Notes: generated from the letters alone by a model not told the origin. Shown: positions 9,943 to 22,971, counted from the first letter of the stretch. The stretch: DNA of 64,000 nt from Metallyticus violacea (GCA_030762175.1 CM060830.1:49871001-49935000); one strand, 5' to 3'. A program made the numbers and translations.

Positions 9943-11296
9943 GGTTTTAGGACCAGGATTTAGGTATCATACGGGAATGCTTACATCTTAAGGGAGTCTG
10001 AGTTGTTGGGAATAAGTGGGTGAAGCCTAAAATGTAAGTAATATTTTTTATATGTCACTCTCAATATCTAAATTGAAGTGTTTTTTTTAAAGCATTATTA
10101 AATTTGTTTTAAACGGCTAGTTATTCAGGCTGGCAACTTTAAAAATGAATACGTTGAGTTTTTCCAAGCGTAACAACAGAAAAGATACAATGATGAGGAA
10201 CGAAAATTGTGGACTATATCTTTTTTTCTTCCTTTAGGACCTTTGAGAAATGGCATCACACGATCAAATCCTGCGAGTATTACAGATGAATCCTATGCTC
10301 GCATCTACGGCTAAAGACCTCACTGACAGTTGTGGTTTTACATCAGTGAGGAATATCACTGCCACAATTGACCATAAAATGTATTTTATCTTCAGCAAGC
10401 TATAGACATTTTCTAGGCGCAGTAAAAGTTTCGTCATTTGATTTCAGGTCTTCCTTTCCAGTAATATAATTTATTTTACCATGTAGCATGTATGCCCAAA
10501 TCAATAGTAATCACATTCTTACGTAACAATGATTTAATTTGGCGATAGTTTGTCGGATGTCGTCGGATAAGACAAAACCTTCCATCAAGTTGTGAAAGCA
10601 ACATATATGCTATTCTGAGATACTGTTGCTTCTGGCTCTTTCGTTAAAAGCAGAGAACACTCCCTAATCGCAGGTGTTCCATCTCTATCGATGATGCACT
10701 TTCAACTAAACGGCCTTCAAGGCAATCTTTTAAATGCGAAGGTATTTAAAAGGAATGACGTATTGCGTAATCCTGTTTCAGTGGCGTAGTGCTACTAGAA
10801 AAATGCAATATAAAGCTTGGTGGGCGTTCTAAGGTTCGAATCAGGCTGAGGCTCTGCATTGATGGGAGTTCTTACTAACTGGAAAATATAAACATTTACC
10901 CACAATAATGGATTTTTTCTCCAGAAACTACAGAATTCACATAACTTACATAATGCACACTACCTAAATAACAGTAGCAATAAAAGTATAAAAAATTATT
11001 TTAAAATCAGCAGCAAGTGTCTCAGATATTATACAGTGCTTTCAACTACATGTTTATCCGTGACTGGACAGCTCATGTAGCGCCTGGAAACCCCCGTCTG
11101 CCACCTGAGTCGGATGAACTTAGCCCTTCAGTTCAAACATATATATCTTTAATGCAAATTACAACAACCACCTAATATTTGTCTTAGGAGATGTTAGAAT
11201 AATGTTCTTCTTGTAAAATTGCTTCAATTTCTCTTATGAAGGAAAATCATTAAGTTGCAAATGGATACAGAACTTAAGTTTTTTGAAAAATGTTTT
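9943..11296. other. Mostly featureless, one tRNA-like SINE head
   Basis: At about 10785-10850 (+) a pair TGGCGTAGTGCTAC (A-box-like) and AAGGTTCGAATCAGGCTG (B-box-like) suggests a further tRNA-derived SINE with an unmatched body. The rest shows no exon or transposon motif. Confidence 0.35.
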
Positions 11297-12121
11297 TTAT
11301 TTCTCAACATAATCCCCTTGTTCATCGAGGGATTTCCCATCTTTTAACAAGCTCCTGGAATCCTTCGGCATAAAAATCTTTGGGCGCTAGTTGCCACTTC
11401 CGTTTCTACAACTTCATTGTTGGGAAAATGTTCTCCCTAAAAAAAATGTTTCAGAAAGCAAATTGAAGTCGTTTGGAGCAAGATCGGGGCCATATGGAGG
11501 ATGCTCGAGGACTTTCCATTTGAAATTTCGCAGCGTCTCATTTGAGAACGACCATTGTCATGCAAGAGCAACAACACACCTTTGGTGAGGTGTCCTGGTG
11601 GCTTCCGTTGAATGGCCTTGGTTTCCTCAGGATCTTACAGTAGAAGTCGACATTTACAGCGTGTACTTGAAGCAGGAATGAGGTGAGAAGTATGTCTTGG
11701 TAATCCCAGAAGATCTGAGCATGACTTTCCCGGCGGATGGTGTCCGATCGCAATCTTTGCTTTTTGTGTAGTGAGTTCGACATGTGCACAGACTTTGTGA
11801 AAACTGAATCTCGTGGATTATGAGGTAATACTGTGTGAAGAACCAATAATCGCAGCTATTCTTCTGTATGCTCGGTGTAAGTCTTTAACTCGTTGCATAT
11901 TCACCTCTGTGGAATCGTTAAGTTAGCCTGCGGACGCGTGTTCACCTCCGATCGGCGTCCGCCCTTCTTTTGCATCCAATTGTAAACAGCTTGACTTGAC
12001 AGACACTTCTCACCTTAAAGGGAAAGCATTTCTTTATGAATATCCTTTGATTCCATACCTACAAAAATTGCGCAACTGAGCGCTGCTCGAGGGTTGTACA
12101 CTCACTCAGAGGCGCCGCCAT
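11297..12121 (-). pseudogene. Mariner-like transposase, full span but frameshifted
   Basis: The minus-strand start ATG at 12121 begins M-A-A-P-L-S-E-C-T-T-L-E-Q-R-S-V, a typical N-terminus of this insect mariner group. Then come D-I-H-K-E-M-L-S and G-E-K-C-L-S-S-Q-A-V-Y-N-W (helix-turn-helix), and the block R-E-S-H-A-Q-I-F-W-D ending in F-Y-C-K-I-L-R. L-L-L-H-D-N is altered to a cysteine-rich C-S-C-M-T-M run near the second catalytic Asp. The C-terminus ends D-E-Q-G-D-Y-V-E-K with stop at 11297-11299. The normal length is about 340-350 codons, against 275 codons of space here, so internal deletions accompany several frameshifts. The noncoding 5' and 3' ends extend further (to perhaps 12340 and 11270), but no terminal inverted repeat was identified with confidence. 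Confidence 0.8.
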
Positions 12122-12615
12122 GGTGTAACTGCTGTTTCGCTATTGTTAGCATCGATTATCTAGGACTCAACATGAGCATGCTGTCCATCTTTTAATTGCA
12201 GAATTTGCTAAATTGACAGATTAAAAACAAGAGAACAAAAACATAATAAACGTTCACATCCTTCCTGTCGAATGTTACAAATTGTCACCGGACTAATTAA
12301 TGCTGCCATCTACCGGCAATAGCTTCAGGTGCCTCATTTAAACTTGTAGCACCCCACATCAGTTTCTAACTTACTTAATGACTTAGCTGTGTATTTCATT
12401 GTTTTTCAGTTCTTCTGACCTGGGGTTTACTCCGGTACAAAGTCCTCCACAAATAGAGATCGCATACCGAAGTTTAGGGAATAGCGCTAGACATAATCTC
12501 TTACTAATGACCCCATTCTCCCAATGTCCAATAATTGTTCGAAGAACGGTGTGATTATGGTCAGAGCATTCACTGCGCATCATGCATATATGTTATGGAC
12601 ATGCAATGGCATTTC

Positions 12616-12674
<59 letters not shown>

Positions 12675-13110
12675 ACTCCTTATGTTAATACCGTTTATTA
12701 CATTTCACTGTTATTGATGGAATAGGTAAGATTATTGATTACAATGCAGCGTTATCATGTGCCGTTCTTCAGAGCTATGTCCGAGAGTCTGGTTAGCTTA
12801 TGCAAAAGCCTCTGTTTCAATATTTTTGTACCATAAATGATTATTTTAACGGACATAAAATAAAAGTGTAATGTTAGGAGAAAGTTAGCAATAAAAGACT
12901 TTCATTTATTTAAAAAAAAAGTGACGAACGGTGCAAGGCCTAACTTATAAAAGCATTTCTAAAAATAAACGATTTTCAGCTGTTCAAATAATTGAGAAAC
13001 AATAATTGCGAAGGAAAACAGATTATGAAATAAATTTGAATTCATTTATAAAATACGAATTACTTTTTTATATATGCATAGAAAAATTACTTTATATATA
13101 TATATATATT
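12122..13110. other. Mariner 5' flank, then microsatellite and AT-rich spacer
   Basis: About 12122-12340 is probably the noncoding 5' end of the minus-strand mariner. A compound (TG)n(TA)n tract spans 12616-12671. After that no gene is seen, and the DNA becomes very AT-rich with short TA runs at 13093-13110, just before the tandem array. Confidence 0.5.
12616..12671. repeat. Compound (TG)n(TA)n microsatellite
   Basis: About eight TG units pass directly into about twenty TA units. Confidence 0.95.
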
Positions 13111-13985
13111 GATAATTCTGTGAATATTCAAATATGTTTTATTTTTATTTGTGCTTGTTTATTTATTGTTATTTTAATTACATTGTTGAAAGTATTCTCA
13201 GAGATAGAGAGATTGCAACTATTTTGCATAAAGCGCACAAACCACCTGATTGAAATCTTAACATATTAAGATATATATTCTCTCTCTCATTCTTGATGTT
13301 TGTTTAAGCTGTTTTCACGCATTAAGTTACCTTGGAGATTCAATATTTATTTTTACCATTATGTGTCTTGCTTTTCAAGAACCTAGTTGTTTCGAGGGAA
13401 TTCAATCCCGGCCAGTGACAATGACTTTTTTTCGGGCTTAAAAATCGTAAGTATGGCTTGCTTCGGAAGGGCAGTAAAGCCGTGGATAACGTGTACATTT
13501 ACGACATGTAAAAGAACCTCAGGCTGGAAAGAGACCTCTAAGCAGAATTTATCGGCCGTTTCAAGCCCTGAATTTAATGGGACGCTGATGACCTGAGATG
13601 CTTAAAAGAGTCGGTAAATAAACCAAATCAACAACGATCAACTAGTTCGATATATAGCGGGCGATAATTCTGTGAGTATTTAAGTATTTCTGCTTCTTTA
13701 GTTGTTATTCGATTTACATTGTCAAAATATTATCACAGATAGAGAGATAACAGCTTTAATTGTGCTTACAGGGCGTGCATCACTAGGTTTAAATATTCTC
13801 TCCCTCTCCCTTGTTGCTGTTTAATCTTTTCTCCAGGCATTACGTTATTTTCGAGATTTAATATTTATGTTTACCATCTTCACTTTTCTTCTTGTCTTTG
13901 AAGAACGCTAATTCCTCGAGATAAAGCGAGCGATAATTCTATGAACATGTAAGTGTTGTTTTTAATTGTATTTTCGCTTATTTAG
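13111..13985. repeat. Tandem repeat, about 270-bp unit, split by a SINE
   Basis: Copy 1 (13111-13397) and copy 2 (13663-13931) both run GATAATTCTGTGA..., then CAGAGATAGAGAGAT, CTCTC...TTG.TGTTTAA, CGCATTAAGTTA/GGCATTACGTTA, GAGATTCAATATTTAT/GAGATTTAATATTTATG, and end AAGAACctAgTTgtTTCGAG-like. Copy 3 starts at 13932 (GATAATTCTATGA) and dissolves into a TA tract after about 50 bases. Copy 2 measures 269 bp start to start. A family A SINE occupies the junction between copies 1 and 2. Confidence 0.8.
13398..13642 (+). repeat. SINE family A, 5'-truncated, inside the tandem array
   Basis: It begins at the B-box region (TTCAATCCCGGCC). The body includes TTTTCGGGCTTAAAAATCG and AAGTATGGCTTGCTTCGG, and the tail GGGACGCTGATGACCTGAG then GGTAAATAAACCAAATC. 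The flanks CTAGTTGTTTCGA before and CTAGTTCGATA after look like a decayed target-site duplication. Confidence 0.85.
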
Positions 13986-14026
13986 ACATATATATATGTC
14001 TAAATATATATATATATATATATATA
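13986..14026. repeat. (TA)n microsatellite with a small palindromic start
   Basis: TAGACATATATATATGTCTA is an exact palindrome at its left edge, followed by about ten TA units. Confidence 0.85.
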
Positions 14027-15550
14027 ATTTTATTCATTTCGAAGAACTGCTTTGCTTGCTCTGGGGTTTTTAACTGCTGAAGTGAATTCCACGCTTCATC
14101 GTGTTGTCTGATAACATTTCAAAGCCGCCTGTACTTCACCTGAATTGACAGACCGCCTAGCTGCTCAGGAGGAAAACAGCGTTCGGTTTTTTGACGTCAT
14201 ACTTCCAAACACATGTATATTTCAGTGGTTAAAAATATATATATTTATGTGTTTGTTGCATAATGGTGGCTATGGAAGAAGCGTTCTCGGAGAGAGGGGG
14301 AGGACCTGGGATGGCGTCATCACTGCTATACCTGGAACCGACTCCAGGTAAACAAACAGTCTGAAGTGGTGGGGAATGTTCCAAGAAACAATCACTTCCT
14401 CCATGCTATGTTAAACAAGTATCTGAAAATGCACTTCGCGCAAATGAGCGTGGTTTTTAAAGAAACAGTTCTAGGTAAAAGGGATTTTCCACAGATGGAA
14501 AAGTTGTGTTAGACCAGGAAAGTTCCAAACGGCCAATTTAGACGGTTATAGAGATGGAGGAATGGTAGATATACACCAATGCGTATTTTTAACCTTTAAC
14601 ACTCCACTCACATAACTACAATTTTAGTAGAATGCTTTAGTGCCCACTCGTGCTCATTAAGTTATTTAAATTTGTGTATAATAGCTAAACGTGGAGATCG
14701 GAATTAAATCTGGCGATTGTCATTTTTTGTCGATGTTATATCAAGATACATTATGCTTTTGTTTTTAATAGCAGTCAAATCTCGGTAGTGCTAGAAAGCA
14801 TACCCACAACAACAATAGGAATAAAGATGTTGGCTGTTTAGGTCAAATCAGCCACAAACTGCAGGATTTGTTTCCAAAAATACTTTTTAACAAAGCATAT
14901 GTACAGGTTAAGAAAAAATCCATTTGCCGTGATTCCCAACCAGCCATCTGCAGGCAATGTCACTAAAGTCACCAAGATTTTTCTGTTAAGAACTCACCCT
15001 TTTCGGTCAATTATTCTTATCGTTATTCGAACTGTTTCATTAAATCTTTAATCAAAATTTCTTTATCAACGAGTAAAACTGGAGAATCAGGAACTTTCTT
15101 TAGGCAAATGTTCTCTGTTCTAGTGTTAACTTGAGAGGGAAGTAAATTTAATGCGCACACAGTACTTAAAGTTACATCACGTTATGAATGGGTTAATTCA
15201 TTGCAAGCAAAATAAAAATATCGATATCTTGTCACAAGAAGTGGTTGTTCCAGAACTTGGGGGGCACATGATCTGAATCATTTTCATTGTTTATCGTAAG
15301 TTGTTAAAAACTTGAATCTTAAGTATTATTCTGCCATCTGTGAGCCGGGGCCCAAACGATATGAGTTGCGTGTCTAAAAGAATTGTCTCTATTTCGAAGA
15401 AACTTTGCATGGAAATGTACAATAAAATATGTGGAAACTGCTGTTCATTTTAACATTTTATTTAGGGAATCGACTTTTATCTTACCATCTTTGTTTGGTT
15501 GGGTTGCTAGAGTCGAGGGACAACATTTCGGTATTTCATCTTTACTCAAT
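14027..15550. other. No gene seen
   Basis: AT-rich sequence with short open frames only. TGACGTCA occurs at 14192-14199. No repeat family shared with other parts of the window was noticed. Confidence 0.4.
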
Positions 15551-15970
15551 GGCTAGCCGTTTACCTTCATCCCCAATAGGGACAACTTTGGCAGGAAGGG
15601 ATGAAGTGAGGGAAACATTTGGCAGACAGGATCCACGGGCGGTAAGGCACGGACATAGACTGAGCTCCAACACTGTTTCCAGGTAGAACACACACGCTAG
15701 CGGAGTTGGACTTTCCCAAACGCAAGCCACTGTCTCGCTGCACCAATTCACCTTGCCAAGACACTTTCGATCGTGTAACAAACCAAGGAAATGGAAGAGC
15801 GGAATATTCGCAGAAAGGAGAGATCCATCTTAGCATTGCCTAAGTGACTAGGGAAACCACGGGAGGGGGAAAAAATAGAAAGAAAGCCATAGGAAGGAGG
15901 GCCGCAATAGATTTGAACCCGGGACTTCGCGAATGTAAATATCAAGCCACCCTATTTCGGTTGCCCAAAG
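15551..15970 (-). repeat. tRNA-headed SINE, family E, copy 1
   Basis: It is homologous to 28285-28655. The shared plus-strand landmarks are AGGGATGAAGTGAGGGA, CAGGATCCACGGGCGGTAAG, CTAAGTGACTAGGGAAACC and GAATGTAAATATC. At the right end the minus strand carries a B box CCCGGGTTCAAATCT and an A-box-like TAGGGTGGCTTGA, so the element reads leftward from about 15970. The open frames on both strands (15429-15836) are by-products of its balanced composition. Confidence 0.7.
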
Positions 15971-18320
15971 GGAAGTCCACAAACGTTTTTCGTTAACCAA
16001 CAGATACAATTACAAATTGTTTCAGTTTAAACAGCCATATATTTGGAAGCATAAAGGATCTTAGCTTTTCGTAAAAGTTGCTGCTTTGAGTTGGTGCGTC
16101 TGGTTTTTTCGACCTGGATCGTAAACGTGTAGCTTTACTTTGCTGAAAATAGCACGGTGTGGATCACAGCAGTTGATGGAACAGTCTTTGCAGAACCTTG
16201 ATAAGAATTGATTTCCATTCAGTAGATTGTGACAAGTTCTAGTCTCTTATCAACCCAGTTTGACAGTCTTGGAATTATTGTCTTTTTGGAAATAATGTCA
16301 TGATCTCAAGTCTATTTTCGTTGCAGTTTCTTTCAAAAAATAAGATTTTCCACTTACAAGCCCACAGACCTCATGTTTTATACAGGAGAAACATGGGCCA
16401 GCTTCAAGCATGTGAACGTCCATAGATGTTAAAAGTTTTCGTCGATGAACGTAACAGAATTGTCAAAATCTGTAGATAATTAACTGGCTAATTTTAGTTA
16501 TCAGTGACTTTTTCCTACCGACTTCATGATAAATTTGTCTTATTATTTTGTCAGATTTTTTTCCCAGATTTGCCCAGCGGTACCAATTTCACTATCAAAC
16601 TGCGTGCTTCATTAGTGGCCACTTGGCTTCCGCTCATTCCGATGAGGAAACTTGTTTCTGCTGATCAGGCCTTGTTTTTCCTTGTGATACTAGGAATGCG
16701 ACCTCGAAGAATTTTATGAAGAAGGGTTGGTTGAATTGAAAAGATTGCGTAATGTTGGTGAGCGTTCCGTGAATCCCCCGAGGCAGAATCTGTTGAGGTC
16801 GACGTGGCGGCAATGCGGTTGGTTGATGGTCACGTGCAAGGAGTGTGCCTGGCTAGTCACCTCTGCAGCAGCTGCCAACGAAATACCTCACCAAACTTTC
16901 TACCCCATATTCTAGTGACTTTGGTACAGATCCTTCCTTTACCCTTCCCTTTAGGTAAAATTCTACTACATTCCTTCCGAAACTTTGAGTTAGGAAATTG
17001 TTGTTGTTGTTGTTATTATTATTATTATTATTATTACAGAAAAAAACAAATACTATAAAACCGACATGTATTGGAGAGGACAAAAAATAACACGATTCAA
17101 CGTTCGGAATTACACACTTTGGTGACATTATTCATAATAATATTAACTAAGGCTAAATAACCGCTTGCGTGCTTTCAAACATTAGGCTTGTGTTATTCAC
17201 GTATGGAAAAGTGTGTCTGTTCTTTAAAACTTTTGAAACTTGAAGATTTATTCCCAGGCCTATATTTAGTGTTTTAATTTTTTGTCCCCAAAATTGAAGG
17301 GAAAAAAAATTAAGGGCTTTAGTTATAAATCTTGTCCATTCACACTACTTTACGTCTCGGCAACTAATTGTGCCGCAGTAGGCTGCGCCCGCACTTGAAC
17401 CTCGCTTCCTAATCTGAGATAATGAAATGTCTTCTTGCCTTGGCTAAACAAACATTGTTTCGGGAAAACATGATTGACAAGGTTACAATCAGTCGGCGTA
17501 ATTTTTATGCTTTCGTCGCTAATGTTTACTTTCACATTCCGAAATCTCCATTTGTGTTAATTTCTGCATTTATTTTGTGGGCAAACGTAGATTTGTGATA
17601 ATTTTGTCCAATATTTCTTCTATTAACACTGTACGTTTTAGTTCGTGTTTTTTTCTTCCAATTATTGTATCCATATTTGAGCACAATATCGCGATTTTAA
17701 GTTCGGAAAAAAGAGCTTACAATTAATAGAGATGGGGCTGAATAGGTTTTTCGTATTTAAAATAACATTTAACTAAAGACAAATGTCTCGCTGTCCGCGC
17801 GAATGAACGTATTCTACTGTTAGACCGGCAGGGACGGCTCAGAAAAAAAGTAAGTGCAGTTGAAGTGTGGCCGCCGCCTGCTGTGGTACGCTTAGAAGCA
17901 GAGACGTGTAACGCCGTGTGAGCGGACAAGTTTTTTAAAACTAAAGTCGTACATTTTATATGCAATGTTGAAAATTAAGTAAGAATTTGCGCTCACAGTC
18001 AGTTTAAGATCTTATTTTTGTGCTCTGTTTACGGAGAATTTGAAATCTGGGAGTATAAAGATAATGTCGCTTATAAGTTTTGGAAGACATCAGCACGTAA
18101 ACGTTTAAAGGAGGTTTTTGCATGTGATTAACAATTTCCAAATTCGTTTTGGAAGCGGTAGTAAAAGAAATATTGATCTGATTATGCTGTATTAATTTTG
18201 AATTCTGTACATTTCAAAAGACTAAACGCAATGTATTATCATGTTGATAAATACTAAAAATATGTTGAACTTCAGTTCAAAACTAATTTCGTCATATTAT
18301 TTAAAAAGCCTACACTTCTT
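15971..18320. other. No gene seen; compound microsatellite
   Basis: A (TTG)n(TTA)n tract lies at about 16998-17036. The open frame at 16727-16915 reads E-E-F-Y-E-E-G-L-V-E-L-K-R near its start in another frame, superficially like a mariner C-terminus, but nothing around it supports that. The rest is unremarkable AT-rich DNA. Confidence 0.4.
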
Positions 18321-18560
18321 TTTTCTCAGGTCATCAGAGTCCCATTCGATTCAGGACTTGAAACGCCGGCAAATTTGCTCAAAGGCCTCTTCTTTCAGAC
18401 TTGAGGTTCTTTTACATGTCGTAAATATACATGACCCAGCTTTACTTCCCTTTCGAAAGAAACCATAGTTAGGATTTTTACGCCCGAAAAAAGTATTTTA
18501 CTATGGCCGGGATTGAACCGCGTTCTTAGTTGGTTTCTTGAAGTAGATTACCGGTCTACT
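18321..18560 (-). repeat. SINE family A, partial
   Basis: The plus strand reads TTCTCAGGTCATCAGAGTCC, then GGCCTCTTCTTTCAGACTTG, TTTTTACGCCCGAAAAAAG and GGCCGGGATTGAACCGCG. The outermost tail before CTCAGG is absent and the A box is degraded. Confidence 0.85.
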
Positions 18561-20305
18561 TTATTTGTTAACGTTGTCAATTCATTTCGTCGATCAGGAG
18601 TTTTGGGTTTAAGGTATAGTAAACAAACTCATTCGGCAAAAAGCGCGAAGTTCGGATGAGAAACAAAGTAGAATCGTGGTTCAAGCATTTGTACCATTAC
18701 CACTGTCGATATGTGGAACGGTGCATTCCTAATGGAAAAACATTTTATTTCTGCTTCAGTCAAGGCCGTTATTTCTTGAGCTTATCCTTCAAATGGTACA
18801 AAAATGGTAGATAATGGCCTTTTATTGTAATATCCTTTTCCAAGGCATATAGAAATGTGGGACAACCCCTAATAACCGCTCTCCATCCCACCGACTTCCG
18901 AGGTCTAGTTTTATCGCTTTCGTCTAACAATAACACACTGCCACGAAATCCCTGGAAATTATTCAGCGTTGCCATTGTTACTTTTTTTTTTTTTTTTTTG
19001 CCTCATCAAAGATTGGGCAGAAAGTACGAATGTTTATTGTTTCGCATATTATTAAGAATATCTGAGGGCGCCTTAATAAAATATAACGAAAAAATAATTT
19101 ATTCTCACCTGATCTCTGTAAGCGCCAAATTCTAAAGACGTGACAACGTTGTTTTCATGAGCAAACTGAAACACCACGTTCCTCATGCATATCATGTCAC
19201 TGAAACATAAATTAACAGCTGGATGACTAATCCAAAACAACACAAAACCGTGCATATGCAGTGGAAAAATGATGAATAGCGAACTGATATTCTGCCAGCA
19301 TGTTGTGCTAGTGGGTGCAGACAGTAAGCTTGTTCTACACATAACATGACTGGTTTGTCTATATTTTCTAAAAAAAGGCTTTTCGCTTTCATGTAAAATT
19401 CAGTAATTCCTATCACTGACATTAAAACAACATTCTCTTTGTAACCACATTTTCCTCAAGCTGTCACTTGTTTAAAAGCTAGCAACATAGGTAATGGTGA
19501 CTATTTAAATGCCCATTTTTATAAGTTAATGCCCTATTTCCCTATTTTCAGTACCTGAAAGTTGTCATACAGTGTGTTCCAGAGAAAGCAGCGTTGTATC
19601 ACTTATACTATATACAGTAGATATTTCGCTATATCGAATTCTGAGTGCGCATGTCACGAAATTGACTGTTATTACTTGTATCCTCCCTCAGATGGCTCAA
19701 ATGAAGTAATGACTTAATTTAATTCAACACTTTTTAAATAAATCAAACAACTATCAGGTATGTGTGTGATATCGAAACCCTTATAATAATTATTACCGAA
19801 TGGGGGTTGGCGATTACATTTGGCACTATCCGCCCTTGTGAATTAAAGCCTGTGATAATTTTTTGGTCGGACACTTGCACAGGGTTACGCAAATAATCAA
19901 AACTTGATGCTGAATGAAATTCCTCTAAATAATTCTGAACATACGGCCCTAAAAGTTTCAATTTCATACTTTTTCACCACTGGAACAATTTAAAAACTCG
20001 GAAATCGAATGATAATACTGATAGTAAAACAAATCACGCGATTCTTCTTTGTTATTATTTTCTTGTGCTGTTAAGAAAACGAATTCTGAAAAATTAACAA
20101 ACCGAGGTGGTATTTGTACAGTGAAGTTTGCTATTGAATAATTATTTATTTTGTATAATAATTTTGCAAAACGCCATCCACATCTCTTTAGAATATTTTT
20201 CTCTCCTTCACTCGCTTGATTATCGAGTAATGGTTATCATATGGTAAAGCTGCTATGAAGTGCGAAAATACAATATACGCTTTTCAGAGATCTGCCATTT
20301 GCGGT
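18561..20305. other. No gene seen
   Basis: It has a T-run at about 18981-19000 and short open frames with no recognisable product. No internal repeat was noticed. Confidence 0.35.
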
Positions 20306-20309
20306 AATA

Positions 20310-20700
20310 CAGGGTGGTTCGTTTGGGTATGGATGAAAATTCTGTAAAACACTTACTACTAATACATTTTGAAACTTGGTGTATACAACATTGAAAGATA
20401 GGAGATTTCTCAGAACGCTACATGACCTCCATTGCGCACTCTACAACTCAAAACGGTGATGCAATTCAGCCATGTCTGTTGTAACATCAAAGGGGTAGTT
20501 TTTTTGGAAAGCTTGAGTAGCTTTTAATTTCTTTAGAAAATAACGAACCTCCCATGCCCCGTAAGGGAGTGCACACTTTCTGGAATACAACGTTCATATT
20601 GTTGTCTTCATCAAGTTGTGGCAACAGAAACAACTGCAACATAAATAAATAACATTCATAGCGCTCTCTGTTGATTTGTAGTAGTCGTTTCAGTCATCTG
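20310..20700 (+). mobile_element. Possible DNA-transposon 5' end
   Basis: TACAGGGTGGTTCGTTTGGG at about 20310 has the TACAGGGTG start common to Tc1/mariner-type and DUF4817-type terminal inverted repeats. The following 390 bases have no readable transposase, and the opposite terminus was not found, so only the left end is proposed. Confidence 0.3.
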
Positions 20701-22130
20701 CGATTTTCATTTGTCATTATGCATTGTTGATTTTCATTCTTGGCAGTACGAAAACTTGCATCAAAGCAAAATATTACCAGCAAGAAATAGCTTTTATAAT
20801 AATATTTAATATTTTCCAATACAAAACGGAATACCCTATAATATTAATAGCACGAAGGTTATGCTCGCTAGCTCCTTAATCTATTTTTTATTAGTCACAA
20901 ATGTTATTATTCATAAACGCCATACATCCTCGACTAAATAAAAGTAAGAATTTAAGAGAAAAATTAAAATAATAACAGTATTGGTATTTAAAAAAAGCTT
21001 GACCTTAATTCAGAAACTAATAAAAATCAAATTTAAAAAAAAATTACGATTTACCCTCCTTAATATGGTGTTCTATATAATTAAATGTTATGTCTATTTT
21101 GTAAAGAACAAGGACATTTTCATTTTAATTAATGAATGTGCAACTTTACGTTTAATTCGTTAAACAACAATGTTAACTGTGGTGAAAGCCGCGACATCGA
21201 ATGGTTTCGTTGAGAAGTACACCCAACTCGCAAGTGGATTTAAAAGCAAGGACATCAAAGGTGCCGACACAGGCCATCTCTCTATGTGTATACTATGGTA
21301 TTAACGCCTACAGTCAGTTTTCAAACTCGTAGCAGCTTCTGTTGAAAACATCTTTCCCGTGCTGCGTGTTAGAGACACCCACCCCATTCATTGTGTCAAA
21401 CATGACGCGACAACTGGAAATTTCCGTACGCTGCAGGTAGTTGAATAAATGTGTAGGATACCAGAGCACTAAACACATTACGTAATATGCGTATGTGGCG
21501 GAGTGTGTAGGGATGTCAATAATATTATCTGCCAGCATTATCAAAGTGTTACATCTATTCGATAAGTGATAACACGGGTGACATAAAACTTGTATCTTTT
21601 CAGAAAGAAACACTTCCCTTTTCTCTTCTTTTAGTGCAGGTTAGGTGGTTTCATCGGCTTCTGGACAGCTGCAGAAGATAACGTTTTGAATGGCAGACTT
21701 TAACGTAAGTCCCAGCAAATGTTTAATCAAACTTGGAATCTGGTCGCTAAGCTAAAGATCTTCTAATCTCTTCCGTAACTTTAAAGCATTGAAGGGGACC
21801 CGGTTTGACCTAATGTTAAATTATTAAAATGTAGTTTTTTTTCTTAGAATCTATTGGGAGTAGGTCTTTAATTTTTATGGCATATAGTTCCATATATTAC
21901 CTTCACTTTTAATAAATAAACTTTTTACTTTTTCAAAAAAAAGTACCCACATTACAATTCATTTTTTATGATTTTTTGTTTTTGTTTTGTAAATGGCCAA
22001 GTTAAACTATACAGAAATATCAGAAGAACATTTCTTAAAAATTTGATAGCCCTAGGTCATGTAAAAGCCGAGGAAAAGAACAGTTGTAAGAGGGAAAAAA
22101 TGTCGCTGAAAAATTGATGAAAAGTTATTG
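20701..22130. other. No gene seen
   Basis: Strongly AT-rich. The 99-codon minus frame at 21314-21613 resembles nothing known to me. No dispersed-repeat match within the window. Confidence 0.35.
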
Positions 22131-22417
22131 TTGATTTGGTTTATTTACGGGCACTGAAAACATCAGGTCATCAGCGCCCCATTCAATTCGGGGCGTGAAA
22201 CGGTCGATACATTTTGCTTAGAAGCCTTTTCTTTCAGACTTGAGATTTTTACGTGCCGTAAATCTATGACACGGGATCTACGGCTTTATATCACTTCCGA
22301 AGTAAGCCATACTTACAATTTTTAGGCCCGAAAAAATCCATCGACCCTGGCCGGGTTTGAACCGCGGTCTTGGATTTTCCAGACAAGTATTATTACCACT
22401 AGACTGCCAGGACCGAC
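22131..22417 (-). repeat. SINE family A, full length
   Basis: It is complete from the tail (TTGATTTGGTTTATTTACGG) to the head end (ACTGCCAGGACCGAC at 22417). On the minus strand, the A box TAGTGGTAATAATACTTG and the B box GCGGTTCAAACCCGGCC are legible. It is a good reference copy. Confidence 0.92.
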
Positions 22418-22568
22418 ATAAGAGAAATTAGAAGTTTCTTTTTGATACTTTTCTGTTTTTTTTTTCTTACAAACTTTTACTTTCCTCAGGTTCTACTTCA
22501 CTTAGACCTTTCAAATTTTTCAGAAATTGTGTTTATGCTAACTCTGCATAATTTAACATGGCCGTTAC

Positions 22569-22622
<54 letters not shown>
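22569..22622. repeat. (AAT)n microsatellite
   Basis: 18 uninterrupted units. Long (AAT)n tracts also occur at 35173-35224, 50724-50787 and 57522-57579. Confidence 0.95.
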
Positions 22623-22971
22623 TTCATAAAAATAGGGGTGGTAAAAATGTAATTTTAAAAAAAAATGGTTAATCAAAACAAGCCATGTTAAAGTGAAAGT
22701 AATACATGCAACTATATGCCATAAAAAATGAAAGACCCCCAATAAATCCTAAGAAAAATGATGAAAGTTTAATAATTTAATATTGCTAAGATATTAAACT
22801 AGCGATTTCCCACGCTAATGTCTTGTCTTATGAACAGAAGACAAAACAACTTCTACATATCCAGACTAGCCACTGCCGTTAAGTAACAAAAATTCCCTAT
22901 TTCAAGCACGAGGTTTGAAAATGAAACAAGTAAACATTTAACATTGACACCAGGAAATTATATACTTTTAA

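Noticed and set aside
14192..14199. Consensus CRE palindrome
   Set aside because: A lone 8-mer in AT-rich DNA, close to chance frequency for a window of this size.
16700..16790. E-E-F-Y-E-E-G-L-V-E-L-K reading like a mariner C-terminus
   Set aside because: The expected upstream blocks (P-Y-S-P-D, E-V-K) and the terminal G-D-Y-V-E-K are absent on either side.
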